The translations under genes were made by a program, and so were the position numbers. This document shows, piece after piece, positions 1 through 6,684 of a DNA stretch of 19,627 nucleotides. This DNA is from Cardiobacteriales bacterium (lineage in GTDB: Bacteria > Pseudomonadota > Gammaproteobacteria > Cardiobacteriales > Wohlfahrtiimonadaceae). Numbering within the stretch: position 1 is the stretch's first letter; the number at the start of each line of letters is the position of its first letter. The DNA is taken from NCBI GenBank assembly GCA_030150565.1, contig JASLFR010000042.1, positions 1-19,627 on the forward strand, read 5' to 3'. The notes under the pieces are model-generated. The model was given only the letters and a program-made list of their open reading frames with translations. It did no database searches and had not been told where the DNA came from.

Positions 1-1
1 T

Positions 2-1171
2 GAGCAGAGAACCCGTTTCGATATTGAGATGATCTTAGAGCTCGGCTACTGTCAAGGGATCGAGAACTACTCCCGCTACCTCTCAGGGAGAGCAGCAGGT
101 GAGCCCCCTCCCACCCTCTTCGATTATCTCCCTGAGAATGCGCTCCTCTTTATTGATGAATCCCACGTAGCGATTCCCCAAATTGGAGCGATGTATAAAG
201 GGGACCGAAGCCGTAAAGAGACCCTCGTCAATTATGGATTTCGCCTCCCCTCTGCACTCGATAATCGCCCCTTAAAATTTGAAGAGTTTGAGGCACTTAT
301 GCCGCAGACGATCTTTGTCTCTGCAACCCCTAGTATCTATGAGGCTGATCATGCAGATCAGGTGGTGGAGCAAGTGGTTCGCCCAACAGGGTTGCTCGAT
401 CCTATTGTGGAGGTTCGCCCAGTCGCCTCCCAAGTGGATGATCTCCTCTCGGAGATTAATGCTCGAATCCCCCTCAACGAGCGGGTATTAGTGACGACGC
501 TCACTAAACGGATGAGTGAGGATTTAACAGAATTTCTTGCCGAACATAATATAAAGGTGCGCTATCTCCACTCCGATATCGACACAGTTGAGCGGATGGA
601 GATCATTCGCGATCTTCGCCTTGGCGTCTTTGATGTTTTAGTGGGAATTAACCTACTTCGAGAGGGGCTCGATATTCCTGAAGTCTCTCTAGTTGCGATT
701 TTAGATGCCGATAAAGAGGGCTTTTTACGCTCTGAACGCTCTCTAATTCAGACGATCGGGCGAGCTGCAAGAAACGCAGGCGGAACAGCGATTCTCTATG
801 GGGATAAGATCACCAAAGCGATGAAGAGCGCCATCGATGAGACAGAGCGGCGCCGCTCACTACAAGAGGCGTACAACAAGCAACATAACATCACCCCTAA
901 AACAATTAGTAAAGCGGTGCAGGATGTGATGTACGACGCTCGTGATAATGCACCTAAAGAGCAATATATTGCAGAGTATCGTGGAAAATTGGTAATCAAC
1001 GAATCCGCAATTGAGGCGGATCTCAATCTTGAGAATCCTAAAGAGCTTGCGCGCCATATCGACCGTTTAGAGAAGAGAATGTTAAAACATGCCGAAAATC
1101 TTGAGTTTGAGGAGGCTGCAACCCTTCGTGATGAGATTGAAAAGCTCAAAGCGCAATTTATTCTCGCTTAA
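2..1171 (+). CDS. uvrB: UvrABC system protein B, C-terminal part (5' truncated by window edge)
   Basis: UvrB is the helicase-like damage-verifying subunit of nucleotide excision repair; it is loaded by UvrA and recruits UvrC. The frame is open from base 2, so 389 residues are visible, the C-terminal part of a protein of about 670 residues in E. coli. Counting from the first internal Met (base 29), I see the DEAH-like motif IDESH (about residue 42), SATPS (about 98), the helicase motif GINLLREGLD, then QTIGRAARN with the motif VI arginines. The end has a UVR domain (MLKHAENLEFEEAATLRDEIE) that contacts UvrC. Similarity to E. coli UvrB is very high over long stretches. A GC-rich hairpin begins at the stop codon, so this looks like the end of its transcription unit. 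The Walker A region lies outside the window. Confidence 0.98.
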   Translation, partial: EQRTRFDIEMILELGYCQGIENYSRYLSGRAAGEPPPTLFDYLPENALLFIDESHVAIPQIGAMYKGDRSRKETLVNYGFRLPSALDNRPLKFEEFEALMPQTIFVSATPSIYEADHADQVVEQVVRPTGLLDPIVEVRPVASQVDDLLSEINARIPLNERVLVTTLTKRMSEDLTEFLAEHNIKVRYLHSDIDTVERMEIIRDLRLGVFDVLVGINLLREGLDIPEVSLVAILDADKEGFLRSERSLIQTIGRAARNAGGTAILYGDKITKAMKSAIDETERRRSLQEAYNKQHNITPKTISKAVQDVMYDARDNAPKEQYIAEYRGKLVINESAIEADLNLENPKELARHIDRLEKRMLKHAENLEFEEAATLRDEIEKLKAQFILA

Positions 1172-1197
1172 AGAGGGGAGAATCCCTCCCCTCTTTA
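1171..1197 (+). terminator. Hairpin terminator after uvrB
   Basis: A perfect 10-bp stem (AAGAGGGGAG at 1171-1180 with CTCCCCTCTT at 1186-1195) with a 5-base loop begins on the last base of the uvrB stop codon. Only a short T stretch follows (CTTTAATG), so termination may be partial or factor-assisted. Confidence 0.65.
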
Positions 1198-1275
1198 ATG
1201 ATACTCTCCCTATTGATTGAAATCGTAACCTCTTAGAGTGGTTTCGATCCCCTCCATCTTTAAAAGGATCTATCA

Positions 1276-2670
1276 ATGAATATTAAAATTAATGCTAATG
1301 ATCATGTTGTTCATATCTACCCTCCTAAAGGCTCACTCGATCTGCTCTCTCAGATGGAGAGCAATATTATGCAGTGCACCGTCTCAAGCGAGGTGTATCA
1401 ACTCTTTCGTAGCTGCCTTCTAGCAGTACTCAACACAGGAAGTATTACCGATAATCGGGAGGCGATTTTTGAGCCCCACGCACACTTTGATGCCAACATT
1501 CTCCGTACAGAGCGGGGGATTAAGTTGGAGCTTATCAATCCCCCTAAAGCGGTCTTTGTTGATGGGGAGTTAACAGAGCTGATTCGCCGAAATCTCTTCT
1601 CAGTTTTAAGAGATATTCTCTTTGTGCGTGCTGTCTATAACGCCTTTCATCGCTACGTCTCCCATGATGATGGACCAACGATCCCAACAACGGATGCAGT
1701 CTTCTCCATTTTGCGTAACGCTAATGCGTTAAAACTCACCAATGGGCCCGATCTTATCGTCTGTTGGGGTGGTCACTCCATCAATGAGGAGGAGTATCTC
1801 TATGGGCGAAAGTTGGGGTACGAGCTTGGAGTACGCAGATTAAATATCTGTACAGGATCAGGGCCAGGAGCGATGGAAGCTCCAATGCGCGGGGCTGCAG
1901 TTGGACATGCTCAACAATCTTATAAAGAGAGCCGTTTTGTTGGGATTACTGAACCCTCCATTATTGCCGCAGAACCCCCTAACTCTCTTGTCAATGAGCT
2001 TATCATCATGCCCGATATTGAGAAGCGCCTTGAAGCGTTTGTCCGTATGGGGCATGGCATTATTATTCTTCCTGGTGGGGTTGGAACGGCAGAAGAGTTC
2101 CTCTACATTCTTGGCCTTCTTATGCGTGAAGAGAATCAAGAGCAGTATCTCCCCCTTATTTTGACGGGGCCTGAATCGAGCCGCGCTTACTTTGAACAGC
2201 TCGATCAATTTGTTCGCGCCGTATTGGGGGATTCTGTGAGCCAATATTATGAGATTATTATCGATAACCCTCCTCTTGTCGCTCAGAAGATGAAAGCAGC
2301 GATGCCAAAAGTTCAAGAGCGCCGTAAAGCGCTGGAAGATCTCTACTCCTTCAACTGGACGATGCATATTCCAGAATCATTTCAAACCCCATTCATCCCC
2401 ACTTCAGAGAATATGGCTGCGCTTCAGCTCCGTAAAGATCAACCTGCTGAAGAGCTTGCGATCAATCTTCGCTGCGCCTTCTCAGGAATTGTTGCGGGGA
2501 ATGTAAAAGAGATTGGGATGAGGGAAGTTAAGAAGAATGGCCCTTTCCAATTGCATGGCGACCCTGAAATTATGCATCTCATCGATCAGCTTTTAGAGCG
2601 CTTTGTAGAGCAAGGGCGCATGAAGTTACCAGGCAGTAAATATGAGCCCTGTTACGAAATTGTGAAATAA
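1276..2670 (+). CDS. ppnN: Nucleotide 5'-monophosphate nucleosidase PpnN (YgdH/LOG family)
   Basis: This family hydrolyses purine and pyrimidine nucleoside monophosphates to the free base and ribose 5-phosphate; the E. coli enzyme is controlled by (p)ppGpp. The 464-residue length matches E. coli PpnN (about 454). The central Rossmann-like 'lysine decarboxylase' fold is marked by TGSGPGAMEAPMRG (about residues 194-207) and the catalytic/phosphate motif PGGVGTAEE (about 266-274). The N-terminal extension and the C-terminal region ending MKLPGSKYEPCYEI are typical of the long gammaproteobacterial form rather than the short cytokinin-activating LOG proteins. AAAGGATC lies upstream of the ATG as a moderate ribosome binding site. 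The reductase gene starts 43 bp downstream with no terminator between, so the two are probably co-transcribed. Confidence 0.95.
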   Translation: MNIKINANDHVVHIYPPKGSLDLLSQMESNIMQCTVSSEVYQLFRSCLLAVLNTGSITDNREAIFEPHAHFDANILRTERGIKLELINPPKAVFVDGELTELIRRNLFSVLRDILFVRAVYNAFHRYVSHDDGPTIPTTDAVFSILRNANALKLTNGPDLIVCWGGHSINEEEYLYGRKLGYELGVRRLNICTGSGPGAMEAPMRGAAVGHAQQSYKESRFVGITEPSIIAAEPPNSLVNELIIMPDIEKRLEAFVRMGHGIIILPGGVGTAEEFLYILGLLMREENQEQYLPLILTGPESSRAYFEQLDQFVRAVLGDSVSQYYEIIIDNPPLVAQKMKAAMPKVQERRKALEDLYSFNWTMHIPESFQTPFIPTSENMAALQLRKDQPAEELAINLRCAFSGIVAGNVKEIGMREVKKNGPFQLHGDPEIMHLIDQLLERFVEQGRMKLPGSKYEPCYEIVK

Positions 2671-2713
2671 TAGAGTTAACTCAACTCAACAGACCATTAA
2701 AGGAGGAGGAGAG

Positions 2714-3256
2714 ATGTTCAGAATCGCAACGATGGTGGGTAGCATCAGCAAAAACTCACTCAATATGAAGCTCGCAAAATTTATGCAGAAACGGTACCAA
2801 GATCGCTTAACCATAGAAATTATGCCCCTCGATGAGGTGCCGATCTATAATCGCGATCATGAGGAGCAGGCACCCGAGATCATCAAAAAGTATCGAAAAA
2901 TTATCAAAGAGGCGGATGGGGCGCTCTTTGTAACCCCTGAATATAATCACTCCATCTCTGGCGTTATGAAAAATGCGCTCGATTGGTTTTCACGGGTGGA
3001 GAATGTCTACATTGGCAAGCGGGCAATGATTGTTGGAGCAACACCTGGTGCGATGGGGACGGTAAAAGCTCAGATTCATCTGCGCCAAATTCTCAATTCA
3101 GGTGGGCTTGGGCTCCATGTGATGCCACAAAATGAGTTCTTTCTTGCAAATGCTGATGAGAAATTTAATGAAGCGGGGGAGATTACCGATGAAGCGACTC
3201 TAAAATTTCTCGATCAGACAGTGGAACACTTTATTACCTATCTTAAAGAGAAGTAA
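2714..3256 (+). CDS. NAD(P)H-dependent FMN/quinone reductase, flavodoxin-like (ChrR/YieF-like)
   Basis: The 180-residue protein has the flavodoxin-like fold of the NADPH-dependent FMN reductase family, soluble flavoenzymes that carry out two-electron reduction of quinones, azo dyes, chromate or FMN. The N-terminal phosphate loop that binds FMN is MVGSISKNSLNMKLA (residues 7-21). The diagnostic motif TPEYNHSISGVMKNALDWFSR sits at about 73-93 and is nearly the same as in E. coli YieF/ChrR (188 aa). A very strong ribosome binding site, AAAGGAGGAGGAGAG, precedes the ATG. It follows ppnN closely and ends at a strong bidirectional terminator. The physiological substrate cannot be read from the sequence, and I assign no gene symbol because the family has several paralogues. 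Confidence 0.9.
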   Translation: MFRIATMVGSISKNSLNMKLAKFMQKRYQDRLTIEIMPLDEVPIYNRDHEEQAPEIIKKYRKIIKEADGALFVTPEYNHSISGVMKNALDWFSRVENVYIGKRAMIVGATPGAMGTVKAQIHLRQILNSGGLGLHVMPQNEFFLANADEKFNEAGEITDEATLKFLDQTVEHFITYLKEK

Positions 3257-3270
3257 TCATTAAGCGCTTA

Positions 3271-3305
3271 AAAGAGAGCCCGATCATCTGATCGGGCTTT
3301 TCTCT
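3271..3305. terminator. Bidirectional rho-independent terminator between convergent genes
   Basis: The stem AGCCCGATCA (3277-3286) pairs with TGATCGGGCT (3289-3298). It is flanked by A/G-rich sequence on the left and TTTTCTCTT on the right, so both strands have a T-rich tail. It serves the reductase gene (plus) and the AEC permease gene (minus). Confidence 0.88.
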
Positions 3306-3307
3306 TC

Positions 3308-4234
3308 TTAAACCAGAAGGGTCAAGAGCAGTGGAATAGTCACAAGTGAGAGAAGCGTTGAGCTAATCACCACCGCTGTTCCAAAACGAGCATCAGCATT
3401 AAAGCGCCCAAAAAGAACCGACGCAAGCGCAAAGCTCGGCATGCTCGCCAACATCACTAAAAGAGAGCGAAGCTCCTTCTCAAAGGGGAGAAGAAGCGTT
3501 CCAATCGCAACGACCAGAGGGAGCAGAATCAATTTAACCCCGAGCGCAAACCCAAGCTCTTTAGGGTTGATCTCAGCGCGTCGCTCCCACATAGGGGGAA
3601 TTAGAAGGCCGATATAGAGCATCGCAAGTGGACTAGCTAAATTAGCTAAACGCTCCGTTAACTCCTTTAAAAATGGGGGCGCTTCAAAATGCATAAATCC
3701 AAGCGTTAACCCCACCACAATCGCCAACATAGGGAGATTGATCATCGCTTTAAGGGCTCGAAGATCAACCTTTCCAGAGGGTTGCAAAAAGGTGACTCCA
3801 ATCGTCCAAAGAACAAGATCGAGCCCTGCATCAAAAATGGCGGCGAGTAGCGCTCCCTCTGCTCCAAAGAGCGTATAAGCGAGCGGGATTCCGATAAATC
3901 CAGTATTCCCCAAAATCGAAAGGAGAGAGAGCTCATTGGCCCGCCCTAAATGGTTCAATCTAGGTCGTAAAAAGAGAGCAATCCCAAAAATAGAGAGGGT
4001 GTGGAGCGCAATCGAGAAGAGCAGCACCGTTAAGATAAGGCTCGCTGTTCGCTCATCAATCTCAAAATTGAAGATACTTGAGAGAATGATGGCAGGCATC
4101 CCAACGTTGACAATAATCTTAATTAAGAGTTGCTGCGCCTCTTTTGTAAATTGAAGATTGTGGCGCAACAGCGCCCCAAAAAGGATGATTACCCCCATAA
4201 TCATCACTGCGGAGAGAACAACACTAAATCCCAT
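3308..4234 (-). CDS. AEC (auxin efflux carrier) family transporter
   Basis: A 308-residue, very hydrophobic protein with about ten predicted membrane segments throughout and two five-helix halves, as expected for the AEC/bile-acid-transporter fold (usual length 300-320). NVGMPAIILSSIFNF near residues 42-56 and GNTGFIGIPLAYTLFG near 108-123 are the broken-helix, Gly/Pro-rich segments typical of this family. Bacterial members include malate/malonate permeases and many of unknown substrate; nothing here fixes the substrate. The ATG at 4234 has a GGGGGAAG ribosome binding site. The gene stands alone on the minus strand, convergent with the reductase and divergent from the DUF4189-like gene. Confidence 0.88.
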   Translation of the reverse strand: MGFSVVLSAVMIMGVIILFGALLRHNLQFTKEAQQLLIKIIVNVGMPAIILSSIFNFEIDERTASLILTVLLFSIALHTLSIFGIALFLRPRLNHLGRANELSLLSILGNTGFIGIPLAYTLFGAEGALLAAIFDAGLDLVLWTIGVTFLQPSGKVDLRALKAMINLPMLAIVVGLTLGFMHFEAPPFLKELTERLANLASPLAMLYIGLLIPPMWERRAEINPKELGFALGVKLILLPLVVAIGTLLLPFEKELRSLLVMLASMPSFALASVLFGRFNADARFGTAVVISSTLLSLVTIPLLLTLLV

Positions 4235-4396
4235 CTCACTTCCCCCTTTTATTCATTATTATTTTTAAGTTTTAGAGTAGAATAGCCCCTCAATTGGCTC
4301 ATTAATTTTTCAATCAATTGTAAAAAATAGACTAAAGTATTGGGCTATAGAGTAAACAACGTTCCATATCAGTCGATACATTCTGGAGAATATACG

Positions 4397-5002
4397 ATGT
4401 TAACCCCGCTATTTCGGACTCTCTTCACCCTTCTACTCCTGATTACCCCTCCCCTTCTTTTTGCAGAGACTCCTCTGCCCCCATTTAGCTGCAATGGGGA
4501 GCGATTCTGCTCAGCCACTCTTTTGAGAGAGGATGGTTCCGTCCGTAACTTTCGTTCTAAATATGAGTCTTACCCCAAAGGGGTGCCCCGCCACTACTAC
4601 GCAGCGATCGCACTCAATCACGATACAGGTGCGCATAAAGCGGCTTACTACCGTGATAGCCATCAGATTATCACGATTAATGATGCACGCTTAGGGAAAA
4701 ATGCTCGCACTCTCTTTAGAGGCTCTGATCGAGTTGAACGGCTCGCCCTCAACCTCTGCCCCAATTGTGAGATCGCCCTTAGCTTTAGGGATGGGTGTGG
4801 CGCTGTTGCATGGTCCCAAGAGCAAAAACGCTCCTTCCCCGCTATTTTAGAGTACTCCTCTCTCCACCCCCCTATTAAGAGCAGTGGTGCTAATCCTCAA
4901 GAGCAGTGGGTAGCTAAATATGCCCTCAACCTATGCCGAACAAGAAGTTACGGAAATTGTGAGCTCGTTACCAGCCTCTGCACCGAGAGCGACCGCTGGT
5001 AA
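4397..5002 (+). CDS. Secreted cysteine-rich protein, DUF4189-like
   Basis: I chose the ATG at 4397 because TGGAGAA lies just upstream and because it begins a clean signal peptide (hydrophobic LFTLLLLITPPLLF, likely cleavage after about Ala23). The in-frame TTG at 4340 would place 19 mostly polar residues ahead of it. The 201-residue product has eight cysteines (32, 38, 121, 124, 134, 180, 188, 195), fitting four disulfides in the periplasm or outside the cell. The segment HYYAAIALNHDTGAHKAAYY, then ALNLCPNC and FRDGCGAVAW, resembles DUF4189: a conserved AIA start, an ALxxC helix, then a Cys-Gly-Ala-x-Ala core. A second ALNLC...GNC...C unit at 176-195 suggests a repeated half-domain. Function unknown. 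It lies between two divergently arranged units and probably has its own promoter. Confidence 0.75.
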   Translation: MLTPLFRTLFTLLLLITPPLLFAETPLPPFSCNGERFCSATLLREDGSVRNFRSKYESYPKGVPRHYYAAIALNHDTGAHKAAYYRDSHQIITINDARLGKNARTLFRGSDRVERLALNLCPNCEIALSFRDGCGAVAWSQEQKRSFPAILEYSSLHPPIKSSGANPQEQWVAKYALNLCRTRSYGNCELVTSLCTESDRW

Positions 5003-5045
5003 TCCTCCAAAAAAGAGGCAAAACATGCCGTAGGAAAGTGGGGTT

Positions 5046-5054
5046 TGCTACACT
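5046..5054 (+). promoter_or_regulatory. Extended -10 promoter for proC-yggT
   Basis: The sequence TGCTACACT (TG at 5046-5047, -10 hexamer TACACT at 5049-5054) matches the extended -10 pattern TGnTAnnnT. There is no good -35 box at the expected distance. Transcription would start near 5061, giving a leader of about 30 bases before the ATG at 5092. Confidence 0.5.
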
Positions 5055-5091
5055 AGCTCCATCTTTTTATAGCAATAGTAGAGGAGAGATT

Positions 5092-5949
5092 ATGCATCCA
5101 TCAGAGAAGAAGATCGGATTTATCGGCGGCGGAAATATGGCGCGGGCGATTTTAAGTGGTCTAGTTAAGGAGTTCCCTAAAGAGCAGCTCTTTGTGAGTG
5201 ATCTTAATGAGGAGAATTGCACCTTTTTTAGGGAGACTCTCGGTATTGAAGCGAGCCAAGATTTTCACGATTTTATTGAAAAGGTCGATATCATTCTCAT
5301 CGCAATTAAACCGCAAGGGTTTGCAACGCTTCTTCCACAGCTTGCCCCCCTTATTCGTCATGATCAATTGATTATCTCCATCGCAGCGGGGGTAGATACA
5401 GAGACGATCGCCACCGCTCTTCAAAAGGCAGAGCAGCCCATTATTCGGGTGATGCCCAATACGCCCGCAACCATCGGCTACGGCGCTTCTGGGCTCTTTG
5501 CAAATGCTTTTGTCAATGATGAGGAGCGCAGGCTCGCAACAACCATCTTCAATGCTTGTGGTCGCACTCTTTGGGTGGAAGATGAGGCAAAAATGTCTGC
5601 CGTTGTTGCTCTTTCAGGCTCAAGCCCCGCTTACTTCTTCTACCTTCTGGAGATTATGGCAAGTGTTGGGGAAGAGCTGGGAATTGGTGAGGCAGAGAGT
5701 GCAGAACTTGCGATGCAATCGATGCTTGGTGCCGCAAAATATGCACAAGAATCTCCCCTCTCTTTAACGCAACTTAAAAAGAATGTGATGTCTCCAGAAG
5801 GGACAACAGAGCAGGCGATCTTTAGCCTTGAGCGGGATAATCTCCCTGAGGTGGTGCGCCGTGCGATGAAGGCGTGTGCAGAGCGGGATCAGAGCCTCTC
5901 TAAAGAGGTCTCTTCAGCCATTAACCGAGCAATTGAGGCAACAAAATGA
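5092..5949 (+). CDS. proC: Pyrroline-5-carboxylate reductase
   Basis: ProC catalyses the last step of proline synthesis, NAD(P)H-dependent reduction of 1-pyrroline-5-carboxylate, in the cytoplasm. The ATG at 5092 has a strong AGAGGAGAG site upstream; an in-frame GTG at 5038 would overlap the likely promoter and adds residues not found in the family. From this start the protein is 285 residues (E. coli 269). The Rossmann nucleotide-binding loop GFIGGGNMARAI is at residues 9-20, VMPNTPA lies in the middle, and the family signature region ALSGSSPAYFF...NVMSPEGTTEQAI is in the C-terminal dimerisation domain. The stop codon overlaps the yggT start (ATGA), so the two are translationally coupled. 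Confidence 0.97.
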   Translation: MHPSEKKIGFIGGGNMARAILSGLVKEFPKEQLFVSDLNEENCTFFRETLGIEASQDFHDFIEKVDIILIAIKPQGFATLLPQLAPLIRHDQLIISIAAGVDTETIATALQKAEQPIIRVMPNTPATIGYGASGLFANAFVNDEERRLATTIFNACGRTLWVEDEAKMSAVVALSGSSPAYFFYLLEIMASVGEELGIGEAESAELAMQSMLGAAKYAQESPLSLTQLKKNVMSPEGTTEQAIFSLERDNLPEVVRRAMKACAERDQSLSKEVSSAINRAIEATK

Positions 5950-6617
5950 GTCTTCTTCTCTATCTAATTCATACTGTTATTGAGCTCGCTTTCAGTTTTT
6001 TCATTATCCTCCTTCTGCTCCGTTTTCTCCTGCAGGCGGTGAAGGCGAGTTTTCTCCACCCCATTATTCAACTCCTTGTTAAAGTGACCAACCCGATTCT
6101 GCTCCCTATTCGGCGGATCACCCCAATTTTAGGGCGTCTCGATTGGGCCTGTATTGTGGCGGTGATGCTCTTAGGATTAGCAAAATATCTACTGATGATT
6201 CTGATAGGGTTGATGCCCCCTCGCCCTCCAACGATTATCTTTGGGCTACTTCTATTCGATCTTTTACGCTACGTCGCTTATATCTACCTATTTGCGCTGA
6301 TCGTGCGGGCCATTGGGAGCTGGATCGGCTCAACTCCGCGCCAATCTGCTCTTTTAGCCCTTCTAGAGCTGCTCACTAATCCTCTACTAAAACGAATCCC
6401 CTTCCATCTACAGTGGAAGCAGATCGATTTTAAGCCGATGCTTCTCTCACTGCTCCTATTGATTGTGGTGCAATTCTCAACAGCGATGCAGCGAGCACTC
6501 ATCATCTATGGACAATTGAGCACCCCCGAAACAGAGCTCCAAAGAGAGCCACGTAAAGAGGTGAAAGAGTCTCAAGAGAGGGAGCAGTCAGAGCACTTCC
6601 GTGAGCGCTCCTATTAA
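5946..6617 (+). CDS. yggT: YggT family inner-membrane protein
   Basis: A 223-residue membrane protein with the tandem organisation of E. coli YggT (188 aa): two related hydrophobic halves, each with a membrane helix pair followed by a conserved N/DP-I/L-L-x-P/R-I/IP motif (TNPILLPIRRITPILGRLDWA near residues 41-61 and TNPLLKRIPFHLQW near 143-156). In many proteobacteria yggT follows proC, as here; roles in osmotic stress or K+ homeostasis have been proposed, but the function is not settled. GAGG lies 8 bases upstream of the ATG inside proC. Residues from about 190 form a Glu/Arg-rich tail (REPRKEVKESQEREQSE) absent from the E. coli protein, probably cytoplasmic and disordered. A strong terminator follows. 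Confidence 0.92.
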   Translation: MSLLLYLIHTVIELAFSFFIILLLLRFLLQAVKASFLHPIIQLLVKVTNPILLPIRRITPILGRLDWACIVAVMLLGLAKYLLMILIGLMPPRPPTIIFGLLLFDLLRYVAYIYLFALIVRAIGSWIGSTPRQSALLALLELLTNPLLKRIPFHLQWKQIDFKPMLLSLLLLIVVQFSTAMQRALIIYGQLSTPETELQREPRKEVKESQEREQSEHFRERSY

Positions 6618-6631
6618 AAAGAGTAGGTGCT

Positions 6632-6668
6632 AAAAAAGAGAGCCCTCCAGTTGAGAGGGCTTTTTTAT
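6632..6668. terminator. Bidirectional rho-independent terminator, yggT/uup
   Basis: GCCCTC (6642-6647) pairs with GAGGGC (6655-6660) around a 7-base loop, with AAAAAAGAGA on the left and TTTTTTATT on the right, giving a classical terminator for yggT on the plus strand and a U-rich tail for uup on the minus strand. Confidence 0.92.
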
Positions 6669-6684
6669 TGTAAAGAGTCGGTTA

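Noticed and set aside
1858..2367. Open frame of 169 codons on the minus strand within ppnN
   Set aside because: It lies opposite the most conserved part of PpnN, has low-complexity composition and no start signal.
4340..4396. Upstream TTG start for the DUF4189-like protein
   Set aside because: It would add 19 polar residues in front of a clean signal peptide, and it lacks a ribosome binding site, whereas ATG 4397 has TGGAGAA.
4235..4396. Search for a divergent promoter, operator or small RNA in the AT-rich gap between the AEC and DUF4189-like genes
   Set aside because: Several TATA-like hexamers (for example at 4278 and 4346) occur, but none has a matching -35 or extended -10, and no strong hairpin with a T-run was seen; I cannot choose one.
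5038..5091. Upstream GTG start for proC
   Set aside because: It would translate through the likely promoter and add 18 residues not seen in the family; ATG 5092 has a strong ribosome binding site.
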